This document shows positions 9,921 through 30,500 of a stretch of 43,286 bases of DNA, piece after piece. Within the stretch, counting starts at the first letter, position 1. Every line of letters begins with the position of its first letter. The stretch is taken from assembly GCA_020650975.1 (NCBI GenBank), contig JAIPMN010000282.1, forward strand, positions 1 through 43,286, in the 5' to 3' direction. Source of the stretch: Apostichopus californicus. Taxonomy: Eukaryota > Echinodermata > Holothuroidea > Aspidochirotida > Stichopodidae. The notes beneath the pieces are model-generated. The model did not search any database. It had not been told where the DNA came from and saw nothing but the letters and a program-made list of their open reading frames with translations. The position numbers and the translations under genes were made by a program.

Positions 9921-10844
9921 CTGATCTGAAGACGTCAGCTTCTAATTTATTTCACGATACATCCAACGTCTTGAACTAAGCCATTCTCAGTGATCAAATG
10001 TTGCTTTCAATGATTAAATCTTGCTGACTGATCAAAACATCACGTAATACGTTAAAAAATTTGCAGTACGAAAGCTGATACGGAGCCGTGATGACAATTC
10101 CGTCCTTCGGCCGTACAGTATATACGGTTCCTGCAATCTCAGCCCACAGCTAGCAGCAGCTGCTGGAGAAATTGAGAAAATTGCATGCATAATGAGCTCA
10201 TTTCAAGGTTGGCCTGACCATGCGCGTTGACGCAGACTGACAGAGAACAATTAACCACCACGACGTATTAAAGGGATATTGGAGTCTCCAATTCAATTTC
10301 AAAAGAAATGTGACATGTCCATAAAGTACGCAAGGAAAACAGAGTTATTCATTCAACTGTTATATATAGAATAGATATGAAACATTTAATGGAATACATT
10401 TTATTCGGTAGACTTTATTTTGAAATATATAATTCTGCTGTCACAACATTATTTTTTAAACTTCTGATCAACGTCAAGAATTACAAAAAAATATCATAGA
10501 GAATAATAAAATAGAAACATATAATGGGCTTTCATGAAGCTGCAGTGAATGGTAAAAGATAATGCCAAATAATCTAATTCTGGGACTTGAACGAAAATCT
10601 CTGCACAATTCTGGCCGTGATGACCAACCAGGGTCCTGGTCCCCTCCCTCATATATAAAGTAAGAGTTTCCACCAAATAACTTACATTTAGTAACGCACG
10701 CCAGAAATGAAGCTTGTACTGACAAAGCACGATTTTGCATCGTAGCACATGTACTAAAAAATATACTCATAGGGGACTGGGATACAAATCTGAGTGTGTA
10801 GGACGAAGTCCCTGAATCGAAATAATAGCAAACGGTACTTTGAA
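9907..10844. promoter_or_regulatory. UNC80 upstream/promoter region (inferred)
   Basis: The stretch just upstream of the UNC80 start holds higher-GC DNA between about 10080 and 10260, including a palindromic E-box AGCAGCAGCTGCTG near 10151-10164 and an ATGCGCGTTGACGCA stretch near 10219-10233. E-boxes of this CAGCTG type are bound by neuronal and muscle bHLH factors, which would suit a neuronal gene. No TATA box or TSS could be assigned. 10300-10844 shows nothing recognisable; long minus-strand frames there have no protein features. Confidence 0.4.
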
Positions 10845-11299
10845 AACCAGAATGCAAAATGCATTGAGGTTTCGATGACTTCAATGCACTACACTTCTGC
10901 TTGATAACCAGAAGTAGTATATAAGCAATATAAATGGCCCGAACCACTATTTTGATGTACAATTACACAATGGTATGATAAACACAGGTCAGTATACTGT
11001 ACGTGGCAATACACACCTCCACCAAAAACAAGTATGAGAAGTATCCACGATTCCCATCGTTAGATATCATGTAAAGGGTTTTAGAGTTTGACCTCTGGTG
11101 ACCTCAAATGAGATTTGACCTCACAAGCAACAGATTCTTGTACTCAATATGGCAACTCCATAAACCATGTATGAAAAGCAGTGATTTCTACCATGAGAAA
11201 TCATGTCTTAGAGGTTTTCAGGCCTCGACAAATATTTTTTAAAGTACTCGCTATTTGGCGACCGTGACTAAAAATCTACTTGCCAAATTTAACTCGCCA
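10845..11299 (+). repeat. Dispersed repeat family R2, copy A
   Basis: About 455 bp starting AACCAGAATGCAAAATGCATTG and ending near CTCGCCAC. It aligns along its whole length with 11529-12006. It contains the words ACAGGTCAGT, CACCTCCACCAAAAACAA, a DR4-type pair TGACCTCTGGTGACCT (11089-11104) and TCTTGTACTCAAT. Confidence 0.85.
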
Positions 11300-11528
11300 C
11301 TAGGCCTATGATTGCTGTTCAAGTCTCCTTAGTACAGATCTACAACATCAATACTTTCTGTGAAGAAAGATTAGGCAGATTGCATGGTGCTACGTAATTG
11401 CACATTGGAAAATTATGTTTCTGTGCAATATGAAATTTAACCTTTTTCCACCAAAAGTATGAACAAAGTAAAACATGACGCAGAATCATAAATAAGCAGC
11501 TAGGACTACTATAGTGTCTCAAACAATT

Positions 11529-12006
11529 AACCAGAATGCAAAACGCATTGAGGTTTCGATGACTTCAATGCACTAGACTTCTACTTGTAAGTATAACCAG
11601 AACTACGGTAGCTGTTACAATACCAATATGGCATGATAAACACAGGTCAGTCTACTGTACGTGGCTATACACACCTCCACCAAAAACAATAGGGGTCTTG
11701 TACTCAATGTTATGAATCCACACACCAAGTATTAGAGGTATCCACGATTTCATTCGTTAGATATCATGTAATACGTTTTTCAGAGTTTGACCTCTGGTGA
11801 CCAAAAGGAGATTTGACCTCACAATTAGCAATATGATTCTTGTACTCAACATGGCAAATCCATATACCATGTATGAAAAGTATCCATGATTTCTATACCA
11901 TGAGAAATCATATTTTGAGGGTTTTCAGGCCTCGACAAATATTTTTTAAAGTACTCGCTATTTGGCGACCGTGGCTAAAAATCTACTCGCCAAATTTCAC
12001 TCGCCA
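11529..12006 (+). repeat. Dispersed repeat family R2, copy B
   Basis: Direct-orientation partner of 10845-11299, separated by about 230 bp, with small indels and one extra internal TCTTGTACTCAATG unit (about 11696). Together the two look like a segmental duplication of a repeat, or two insertions side by side. A related inverted piece is at about 31171-31345. Confidence 0.85.
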
Positions 12007-12007
12007 G

Positions 12008-12220
12008 TGAGATGTCCACGCTGCTATGTCCACTGTGTTGTGGGTATTGACCGTAGCTGTATGTATTGACTGTACACTAGTGTCTAATTACCGACGGGAG
12101 CAAGCTGTGTGTGTATTTTCTGGGATCGATGGTGGTGTCTAACACTTCTGTTACACCTCATTCGAAACTAGGTCAGATTACCGGCATAAGACGTCCTTTG
12201 TGCGCGAGTATTCACACCCT
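12008..12220 (+). repeat. Dispersed repeat family R3, copy 1 (no MITE)
   Basis: Runs from TGAGATGTCC to TTCACACCCT. The same sequence, with scattered substitutions, is found at 22931-23510, where it is interrupted by the H1 MITE. At the corresponding point here (about 12049-12056) the target reads ACCGTAGC once only, so this copy is the uninterrupted form. Confidence 0.9.
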
Positions 12221-19781
<7,561 letters not shown>

Positions 19782-22700
19782 AAACGTTAAAACCTGGATT
19801 ACTGGCTGCCTCTCGTCTTTCCGCTCTGATAACATGCCTTTTCAACTCTTTGACTCAACAGAACAAAAACATATCAAAATTGGAAATATTATGGAAGAAC
19901 ATTTCTATAAGGAATATATATATATTTATATGTTTAACCATCTTGGTTCTTTAAGAGTCCAATCTTTCAATTCTTCTCTTATTACTAAAAGTAACTCATA
20001 TTCGAATTGTCAAATCATTATTCATTTTTTTCTTATTAATTTGTCCAAGTAACGGATCATAAGGGTCTTTTCGTTTGTTTGATATCTGGATACAGCAAGG
20101 CAGGTAATTCCATGATTTAAGAAAAAATAACCACAACAACAAAATTATTCTTGACCATTGACAGCATTATCTAAAATTTGGATTAAACGTAAGAACCCAT
20201 AGAATTTATTCTTGAATATTTTGGTTCCTTATAATTGAACTCATTTGATGGCTGTAGTTCATTCAAGAGTCTGTCAGTCAGCCCTCCCTCCCTCATCCCC
20301 CCTCCCCTCCTCCCCTCCTCCCTCATGCCCACTCACTTGACAGAATTCCATAGTTAACAATGGTTTCTTGCCCAATATCAGATATGTTGCACCATTTCTG
20401 TCTTACCGAGTCTCTTTAAATGAATCACTAGGTTGGATAGATGCTGATGTCATGAGATTTTGTTGAGTGTTCACATGGATAGATAATATTTATGTTGCAC
20501 CTGTTAGTGTATTATAAAGCTCCACCCTAAGTGTGATGACACTCAATTGGTTAAAGTCAACATTGGAATTATTTCATCGCCAATAGTCGGTCCTATTTAA
20601 GCGTTTACCAGGAAATTATTTACTCGGGATCTTGGGCTATAAATGACTACTGTACGGTTCACAAATATCAGTTTTGTATGAGTAAACAATGACGTACTTA
20701 TAGAATGATTGAAAAAAAACAGGATTTTTTTCCCCCTTTTGTTTATCAAAATTTAAGAGTACTTACGTCTACCTATCAACTGACATGTACATTTATTTTA
20801 AGGGTGCTGCCTTCATACTTCATCACTGAATTAGAAAGGTGATGTCATCTGGAAGCGTCATCAAAAATGTCATTTGTCGAGTTTCATAGATATATGTGTG
20901 TTTCTGCGTTACATTTACACTACAGCATGAATATATCCATTGAAATCATATTTGCTTGAAAGTAATTGGGCCTGACGTTTTGATCCTAGCAGGTTCTTCT
21001 TCAGAGGCTTCTTCATTCAGCCTCTGAAGAAGATCCTGCTAGGATGGAAATGTTACGCCCGCTTTCTTTTATACATTCTCTTACACAGGCTCATTAGTGG
21101 ATATGCAGTTTGCTGACAGTTTTTGTTTGATTTTGAAATAATTTTTGGGCGATATATTTCTTAAATACAATGCGCACATTTTGTCATTCGTCCATGATCA
21201 CTGTTAACATCACATAAATGTCATTTGTCATTTATCACGGGTTTATGGCCCCTTGTAAGGCTGTGGGTAGTGAAAAAGCAGGAATAGGGGAGAGCTAAAG
21301 ACTGCTATTTGGGCTGTAGAATAGTATTATGTTATTTTTCATTTAACTTATGGGTAAAGTTGTGTTGTATTCTGTCACCTTGTAGTACTTTAAAGTAAAA
21401 TATTCTGTTGGGATTTTTTTTTCCCCACGGTCTGAGGTATTCTTGTCTTTCCCTGTGTCGTTTATTAATTCTCCGACAAAAGTTTCCAGAATAAACATCT
21501 AATTAATTCTCCAAAAGTTTAAAAAAATTTTCATTTTATCATGAATCTAATTCTACACTTTTCACTTCATGATATATATGTGACTTGTTTCATAAGCCTT
21601 TCATGTCATATTTTGTTTTTTTATATTGGAAATATAGGGTTTTTTTCTTTAGATATATACATGGTGCAGCATTTTACTAATGGGATTAACTACAGTATAA
21701 CATGGAGAAATATAATGGATGGAGAAGAGAAAAAAAGTTGTCAGCTTGAATTTTTTTCTTATGTTTGGTACATTTTGTCAAAATTCTTTGGTTATAGAAG
21801 GGATTGTTACAACCAAAAAATTTGTTCAAGCGTAACTTGTTACCAGAAATGTAACAAGTCACGTTATTTAAGGGCCAGTCGAGTCATTATCAGTGATTTT
21901 TCCTGAATTCAAAGCACTGTATTATCTCTACAGACAAAGATGTCACAAATTTGCAACTGTTTCTGTTCTCTGTTGTGTACACTATATGTTGCCTTGCTTC
22001 TTACAGGGGTTAAAACAGACATGTAATTAAAAAGGCAATTAGCGACAATTTTTATGGAGTTAATTATAATTAACATGATTTGGTATACATTTGTAATAAT
22101 TAGTGTTTTTTTTTGCCTACTTGACATTGTATACATGGTTTCACTTTTATATCGCAAAGTGGGTGTGTTTGGTTTGGTTTTGCGTGCTTGCGAGTGTGTT
22201 TGTTTTTTTTGGAAAGCTTGAAACGTCCTTTTGCACAAATTTCATAACTTGTGACTTAAGTGTCCACAATGGTACTCTGCCTATGTTGTAGTAACTTACA
22301 GATAAGAAACATGCTCAATGTGACCTAGAATTACTCCAAAATGTTAACACATTCAATTAATTATTTGTCCTTATCCCAGGATGTAAACAATTATTGAAGT
22401 CTCCAGGAACTGAAATGGAAATAAAGCAACTAAAGATATGGTCACTTTTCTATGTGTATTGAACCATTGAAATTAAAATAAATTGCAAAGTTATACTGCC
22501 AAGATATGTTTCAAAGAAGATTTGCTCCTTGAAAATAAATATGACTCATAGAATTATTATTATGATTGTGTTTTATTGGAGGGTGAGGGTGGTTGAGGTG
22601 GGGTGGGGTGGGATGTTTGTTTAGTTTATTTTCAGAAGTTTGCCATTAATGAAGCTTTATGTAAGTACTAGGTTAAGATCCAGTTTGTATCAAATAAAGA

Positions 22701-22930
22701 CCATTCATATATAATGAATCTTTTCCATATTTCAATTGATGTTAAATCAATTATTAAAATTAGCACAGTTACTTGAAAGCTGTAGGCGGAGTGAATTGAA
22801 GACTCGCCCCAAACCGCATGCCGCGCTCTGAAAAAGTTAACTATCCGTTGCTTGCAAGTGAAGTTTCTGCTTGTCGCTACAAAATGCAGACAGTAATGAA
22901 ACGTGATACCTTTGTATCTTAAGCTGGACC
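19782..22930. other. GSR 3' UTR and downstream intergenic DNA
   Basis: No further gene recognised. AATAAA hexamers at 21490 and 22420 are possible poly(A) signals but neither can be assigned. The stretch holds a polypyrimidine run (about 20280-20330) and a long hairpin (20968-21061). Confidence 0.5.
20968..21061. repeat. Long near-perfect inverted repeat (hairpin)
   Basis: Core arms are 28 bp (20982-21009 and 21019-21046), differing at two positions, with a 9-base loop. The core words are CCTAGCAGG and CTTCTTCAGAGGCT. Weaker pairing extends the arms outward to GGGC...GCCC. Non-coding. Confidence 0.85.
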
Positions 22931-23510
22931 TGAGATGTCCATCGCTGTTTCGTTTGTACACTGTGCTGTGGGTATTGACCGCAGCCAGTGGCGTAGGAAG
23001 GTACTTTTGAGTGGGGGGCTGAAGACTGATGGCTGGCCTGGGGGAGGGGTCTAAGGTCCCCCTCCCCTCTGGAAATTTTTTGCATTTTAAAGGTGGCCTC
23101 AGATGCAATTTGGTGGAATATAGCACACTTCAACACCCACTCCATTTTGTAAATAATTTTGCATTTTCACCTGGACTTAGATGCAATTTGGTGCTCCAAA
23201 TGAGATTTTTTTCTCATTTGGAAATGAAAAAGGGGTTTTCTGACTTGCGAAGCGGGGGGGCGGAATGATACTTCCGCCCCACCATATTTTTCACTGGGGG
23301 GGCTGGCGCCCCCGCAGCCCCCCGGTTCCTACGCCCTTGACCGCAGCTGTATGTACTGACTGTACACTAGTGTCTAATTACCGAACGTAGCAAGCTGTGT
23401 GCGTATTTTCTGGGATCAATGGGGTGTGTAACACTTCTGTTACACCTCAGTCGAAACTAGGTCAGATTACCGGCGTTAGACGTTTCTTTTTGTGCGAGTC
23501 TTCACACCCT
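22931..23510 (+). repeat. Dispersed repeat family R3, copy 2 (split by MITE)
   Basis: TGAGATGTCC to TTCACACCCT, as at 12008-12220, but with a 354-bp MITE plus an 8-bp duplication inserted at 22986-23347. Confidence 0.9.
22986..23339. mobile_element. hAT-like MITE (family H1), copy 2, 354 bp
   Basis: Inverted relative to the copy at 9115-9451: begins CAGTGGCGTAGGAAGG and ends with the complement of CAAGGGCGTAGGAACC. A perfect 8-bp target duplication ACCGCAGC is at 22978-22985 and 23340-23347. The same internal hairpin and CAAATTGCATCT-type direct repeats are present. The insertion split an R3 repeat. Confidence 0.93.
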
Positions 23511-24426
23511 TGAAATGATGATACGCCAAGGGTCGAACTGTTATGGTTTTGCATTAGTAGTCAGTTACTATACAACTCAGAACTTGTAATATTTGGAATT
23601 GCAACGTAGATAGACGAGAGCGGTTGTTTATTGAATTAGCTACTTGGGGGCCTTCTCACCAATTCAATGTGTTCAATTTGCCAATTCAATGTGTTTTAGT
23701 GAGCAATATGGGGAACGGAAGTGGGTGGGGGGGGGGGGCTCCCTCGCCTGCAAAATGGAGATTCCTCGCGGTTTCACTTCCCTGTGCAAATGTTTCTTCC
23801 GTTTCCTTGTGGTGTAAATGAGACGAACAACCCCACCTACATTGCATCATTTCTTTAAATAGAATCGTGCTTGCCTAGCCGTTCCCGCTTTGAAAAAGTT
23901 CTTGTATTTTTCCATCATGCATATTCAAAAGTTGTTCTTTTCTTGTTTGTCTTTATTATTACAATAACTTTACAGTTAAAAGTGAAAATTGTGTTTCTTT
24001 CAATGACAAAAATGTGAATAAGATAGGCTATTAAGACGGAAATGCAGCAGAAAAAATGTTTTTGGTGTTAATCATATGAAAGAAAATGTTTATCAATGAA
24101 TATGCATAATGACGTCTTACGCATCCTCAGATGTGTGTGTATTATGCTGTGTGCAAATTGTAGCACATTATATGCGGCTGTGTAGCAAACCGTATATTGA
24201 CTACTACACTGTCAGCCTACTATGCTTAGTCATATCCTATACGTTAATCTTGGACCGCCTACATCCTACCATCAGCACAGAGCACATGCACAGTACATCG
24301 GTTAGTACTCGTCTATATCGTTCAACGGAGCACGTATAGCGACCAGCACTAACTAGCGTGTTAAGCACTGTCGAGAGAGACGAAAATTGTAGACCTCTAG
24401 ACCACAGTTGTGTCCATAATAACATC
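23511..24426. promoter_or_regulatory. Upstream region and 5' UTR of ATP1B (inferred)
   Basis: No gene. A poly-G run (23728-23739) and, at 24110-24117, TGACGTCT (one mismatch from a cAMP response element) are present. Sequence complexity and GC rise from about 24100, consistent with promoter and leader. TSS not assignable. Confidence 0.4.
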
Positions 24427-24547
24427 ATGGGTGGCGACGATGAATTGACTTTTGGCCAAAAGGCTGGATTAAAATGGGCTGGCTTTAAGAAATTTATGTA
24501 CAATAAGGAAGCTGGTACTGTAATGGGAAGAAATGGAAAAGCATGGG
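24427..24547 (+). CDS. ATP1B: ATP1B coding exon 1
   Basis: Encodes the 40-residue cytoplasmic N-terminus MGGDDELTFGQKAGLKWAGF to GRNGKAW. Donor GGG|GTAAGT. The frame is open upstream to about 24358 but contains no earlier ATG, so 24427 is the start. Confidence 0.9.
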
Positions 24548-27500
24548 GTAAGTAACTGTTTCAACCTAACGTTGTGTTAAGTTCAACCCCTCAGGCCTAG
24601 CCTAGGCCAAGTTAGGCTATTAAGTTATGGCCTATAGCATAAGTACTAATATATGGGGTCATGTGTGGCTGACCTTGACAAAGTTAGGCCAGTGTCAAGA
24701 TACCAACCGAGATAGCGGTAAATTGTGGCCAGTCTTAAACTCTTAATCCAATAAATTTGTTAGGCTAGTCTAGCCTAAATTGTACTAGGAAATGGCTAAC
24801 CAACATGGCAACAGTAACTAAGTTAACTAGTTAGGGTCTAGCCTATAAATAATATTTGTAGCATCCCAAGCCTCCAACTTCCAAGGGATCAACTTCTAAA
24901 AGTTAGTCCCATTTTCCACTTGCAATTGGTAAGCCTATGCTTGACCCACTTTTCATATTACCTTTGGCCCGATTAGCCTAGTAATGTAAGGATTTGATTT
25001 AGCCTAGGGTTCTTAAAATCTTTATCTTACCTCTAGGCTATGTTCTATGTAACTTTGTTAGCTTAAGCTATTCCTATCTCACAAATAGGTCCCAGGCATT
25101 ATGCCAGTGATGAATGGGATGTTCATAATTTTAGGCATTAGGCTATGTAAAACACTTTTGAGCTGGTTTTCAACATAAGTTAATTGAAAAAATGAGTACC
25201 AAAATTTATTTAGGGATGATCCAAGGTCACATCATTTCAGGGAAACAGGAAAATCTGTGGGAACCTTCTAAGCATGCTATTTCCAGAATCTTCATTTATG
25301 GGATTTCTAAAAGATGTAGCTAGTTACATCATGGACACCTCAATTTTTTGCAATTCTAATTATGAATGAAAAGAGCCTTGATTATGTTGTTGATGCTAGC
25401 TCAATAGTCTTTTATGTATTGCAGTAGATATTTCTCTTTTTTGAACAGGTGTGATTTTCTTTGGTAAAGGGCAAGTAAGATTGTATTTTGCAACATAGAA
25501 GTGATATAAGAACATTGCAAAAATTCATATGATGAATAAATGGTGTGGCAGTAAGACGTTATTATATTCATGCTTAGTATGAAACGCAACGATTCGCATT
25601 TACCTGTACCCAGTAGAGACCGATGTGATGTTCATACTGAACAGAATGACGGGATGTTTACAATTGTAAGCTTAGCCCCCCTCCCCCNNNNNNCCCCCCC
25701 CCCCCCCCCGAGTTTCATCTCAAATGAGAAAGTCATCAACATGTTCAATATAAACTACTCAAGTGTATGCAGAAGGTATTTATAGTGGCTACAACTTGTT
25801 ATAGTTTGGTCCGCCTGGGAAAATGTTAGCAAAAATTGGTAGCAAGAATAACCCGCTATGGGCTGTTTAAATTTATGGGATGGAGGGAGGAGGGGAATGT
25901 ATGATTATAATGCCAAAATTGTGGTTTAGCTATGAACCTGGTACGTCAGTTACTGTGATGAGCAATTGGGAGGTAGCAGAGTTTAAATTATAGTCCAAGG
26001 GAAATCCTTAAATCCCTGATTTTGTGAGATTGCTCCTCAATTCAACTAGCATCCTTTAGCTGTACAAAATTTTCCATTCCATCATTGGCTTTGGTCAGTT
26101 GTGAGATATAACCCGGAATAACCTGTGCCCTTAGCTGAGTAATAATGAAAGCATCCTGTCATGCGTGCGTGTTTCACGCCTACCACATGAAGTCTACACA
26201 GGAAAGGTCGCTTTCCCTGTACTTTTTGTTCAACTAATATTATAAAATGACTTAAGTGGACTGGGTGTCAGATAGGAAATTCTTTTTTATCAATTAGTGG
26301 TTTTTAGTCACGATGGGAAGAACGAAAATTTCCTCAATGTTTAGTAGCTCATCAGAACTTAGGAAGGGGTCCGTTCATCACGAGGATTAGTGAAAATTTG
26401 GAAAGTGGTCTGTGAAGCTAAATTCTACATGGGTAGTGGGTTTTATGTATGTTTGGTAGCAAAACACTGTTTACTCGGTTTTCAGTCAGATCTTTGGTAG
26501 AAATGGCCCGATTGGAATATCAGTAAAAAGGGATTTATAAAATGTGTTATTATTCGGTAGTGATGACTGATGACAAATGTTTGTTACATCAAAGGACAGT
26601 AGATCTACTGATAATAAGATATCTCTATGTAAAATGTCAAGTATATACAGTTACTTGTATACTACTTGCATACTACTGAAACATTCTATTTCTCCTCACA
26701 AGTCTTTGACTTTTACTAAATTGCATGCTAGGTGTAATGTTATTCTGCAAATGTCCCTTTCATAATCAAATGTTACTACTTAACAATGTAAGTTTATATA
26801 GAAGAAACAGAATGAACACATAATTTGGAGTGTAACTCATCATCACGTACGCCTGAAACAAAATTAAGAACTATGTTTCTTTTGTGTCCCAATGGATTTC
26901 TTCAATTCCAGTACTTATTGTTATTAGGAACTTAAAAGTTGCGTCCACGGGGTACAACGTCTCAAAAATGATTGCGTTCGCTCAGTTCCCTGCAGTCCAT
27001 GACAACATGCACTTCAAAGCACCTCTACAACAACACATAGTACTTACTTATAATGAACCCCAACAACACATTGGCTTGTGTGCAACAGAAGCATATAGTG
27101 ATAATCCTATGATGTGCATGAAAAATCAAATGACAAAACCTTTCTTTAACTTTTATAATACAACAAAATGACTGTCAAATTCCGGAGCTAGAAATTTTGC
27201 CGTAGACTAGTTAACATACATATGCCGATCTAATCATCATGCAATGCACACTACTGTTATGGCATACAACTTAAAGGTTGTGAATATGCTGTGAATGTCG
27301 GAAATCAACATAAAGTAAAACGAGTGCCTAGACAGAAATCGCAAGCATAAATATACTGCACTTTTTCAAACTGATTTTTTTTTAGCCCATTAAATGATGT
27401 AGAAAACATTACGTGTTGATCTCGATGACACAAGAACAAGCCCCTAAAAGACCTAGCATTTGCTCACTTTTATGTGCCCACGTTGTAAATTACAAATAAC

Positions 27501-30500
27501 AGCATACTGATACAAGCATCAGTCCTGAATTGGCTTATAATTTCTATAACTGCTTAGGCTTAAAACAGACTACTTTTACATCCACACTACAGTATATAAC
27601 TCCACTGAAAAAGACTGGAATAGAAAGTGGAAATTCGTTTAAATGAAAAACAAACAATTCACTTGAAACAAGAACTCTACTGTTATTCCAATTGGGCCAT
27701 TTCTACCAGTGTTACAGAACTTTGGTTATATTAGGAGTTAATGTTATGATGAGGCAAGTTTCAGGAGTAGCAGCTAGCCAGTTTCATTAAGCTGAGCACT
27801 CCAATGGAAAAGTCTTTTATAGCTTAAAAAGAACCGTGACTAGCTTCTGAAAGCTGCAGTAGTAGAGAATCTAATTGACAGTAAATGTTAAGAGATTCAG
27901 GAAGAAAACAACCTATCAATGTTAGTAGTGAACACACAAGATAAAAGTTAACAGACCCTGATGAAAGTGTTCTATGGATATATATTGGATTTTATCAGGT
28001 GTTATAATACCCGATTACAACTGGTGTCATTTTATCACCAATCTGTCTAGTTAGGAATTCTGTGTGGAGATAGAGAGACAGAGAGAGAGAGAGAGATATA
28101 CCGTGTGAGTGTCTGCTCAAGGTATGAGACAATATCGAGATGATCAGGCTATTAATTATTCAGACTGGATGGAAGATGAAGGATATGTGGACATTATTAA
28201 ATAGTCACTTATTGTTCTTATAATATATTGTCATTGCAAACATACTTTAGAATTTGACAATTTTGCTTAAAACTAGGAAGAAACTAATTGTACATTATTA
28301 AGCATTGACGGGTAATTGCACTAGTGCAGTTAGCCAATCACAGTCATGACTCACGTTGTCATTTACAGGTAACATCTATAGTGTTGATGTAGAAAAAGCA
28401 GGGTACCAGAGCTCTTTTCACTTCTCAAGGCCTACATATGTACTGTGCATTATGAGTGTGCTCGCTGCAGTCACTGCAAAGTCAATTCTGTTGCTAAGTA
28501 TGTTTAGTTGGTGATGGTTGCCATGCCTCTCTGGTAGGGGGGGGGGGGGAAATGGCCAAGGTATGTTCACAACCAGTACAGTAGAGCTGCAGGTACTGAG
28601 CTCCCAAAGTTTTAGATGTTTCAAGCCTAAATTCATTCATTCATTAAGAACTTTGTTTCATCGCCAAAGTATATTAGATATACTGTAAGATATCAGTGTA
28701 CAAGGAAATAGACCTAAAATGCTAAAGAGGACTGGCTGCACAAGTAAAATATATAACTTGAGAGACAATACAATTGAAAGAAAATGAATCTGAAGAAACT
28801 CTACACTAACAGCAATTGCGTAGGCAACATGATACATCCCTCCTCCCCCAACAAACAGGAACATATCATTGTTATAATCAATCAAATGTAGTATTTTGTA
28901 GATCTGCATTATGCTTGCTGAATGATAGTTAAGTTAAATTGAAACTGGGAACTTTTGTCTTAGCTTTCAAGGTTAGATATCACCACTCCACAGCATATAC
29001 CCGTATCCCAATTAGGCTTAGAGAATCTTAGAGCAACCAGGGAGCTGCTACTTTTCAGTAGCAGCTCCCTGGAGTAACTTAAGTTCCAGCACCTGTGCAG
29101 TATACGGTACATGATGGGTGTGAATGATAAATGCTTTCTTCATCTTCTCCTTCAACCTGATGTCTATAAGGTATTAGTGGTATTATTTATACTGCCTATA
29201 GAAGTCATTGGGTCATAGTTAATCACCCCAGGGTTTTTTTCTCTGTTTCATTAAGCAGCTCCCGTTCTCACTAAATACACACTTCCATGTTGTAAAATTT
29301 TGATAAGCATGCCTGTGGTGATGCTGTAAAAGCCTGAATGCTGCTGTTGCAGGGATTTAATCCTTGAGATCAGTGTCCTTGCTGCTTTACCTCTACCCTC
29401 CTACAAATATTACTTCTTCTGTCCCAACAATTTGTACCACACTGTGTGTGAGACCTTTGATCTCAGTTTATGACTGCAGAGAGATGCAATAAAATAATCA
29501 AAGTTTCCATCCTAAGCAGTTAAGCCAAAAGTAGTGGCATTCATGCTTAACCCTTATGCAGAGTGGCCCTTTGGTCTTGTAGTGCTGAGGCTGTGGTGTG
29601 GTATGCATTGTGTTCTTTTCATTGAGCTCAAGTATTTGCAAAGATAGAGATTAATGGTGGCAGTGTTAGTTATACGGCTTTGTCAATAGTAGACAACTCT
29701 GGTCTGTTGATGCCCTATACAAGTTTACGCCATTAACATTACGATGAAGCATTGTAGCCACTAGTATAGACCCTCAAGTGCGAGAGACAGGGCCAACCAT
29801 GCTGCTTTACACATACAGTGTGCACCACCTGTATTACAATACAGATCTACAGTATGGCATTCATTCATTACAACCTCTTACTGGCTCTGCCAACAGCAGT
29901 AAAATGGTGTGCTGTTGATGAAAGAATAATAAGAACTGATAGTCCTGACTTCCAGAAATGACAGAAAGGGAAAGGGGTTTGGGGAGGGGGGGGGGGGGAA
30001 GGGTTCAGAGTGACAACTATACTGTCTTGGATAAAGACCTGTAGAGGAACAAATATAGTCCTGGACCTGAAGCATGATTGGTATGAGTAGTGTTAGTCTA
30101 TATAAGTGGATGAATATCATACTGTATACTGTACTGTAGTGATGTGCCTTTATACGGGCATTTAGTCTTTCAAATTGAAAGAACCAAAAGTGCTCTGCAT
30201 TTTTCGATTGCGTTTGAACTCTAAACTCCCATGACGATCCATAGAGCACGAGGAATCTAGGAGTATGTTTTAATTTCATCATTTCTTAACCTTCCTTGTG
30301 AGTAATAATAAATAAGCAGAAATTCTTTGGATGTTCATTAAATTCAAGGACGAATTCAGGTTGATCCATTCAGTTGAAGTACTGGGATTCTGGGTCGCAG
30401 CTTATAATATTGAAAATTTCTTTTCAATAGCAATTTGTGTATGATTATTGATTATTGTTTAATATGTGGACAGTGTCTGTGACAACATTTTCAAGTTTTG

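Noticed and set aside
10474..10962. 162-codon minus-strand frame
   Set aside because: It overlaps repeat R2 and has no domain, splice or conservation support.
26884..27171. 95-codon frame in the ATP1B intron, and similar 60-100-codon frames throughout
   Set aside because: No recognisable motifs, AT-driven composition and no splice or start context; expected by chance in DNA of this composition.
29037..29072. microRNA precursor
   Set aside because: The 16-bp stem with a 4-nt loop is too short for Drosha/Dicer processing; a simple palindrome is more likely.
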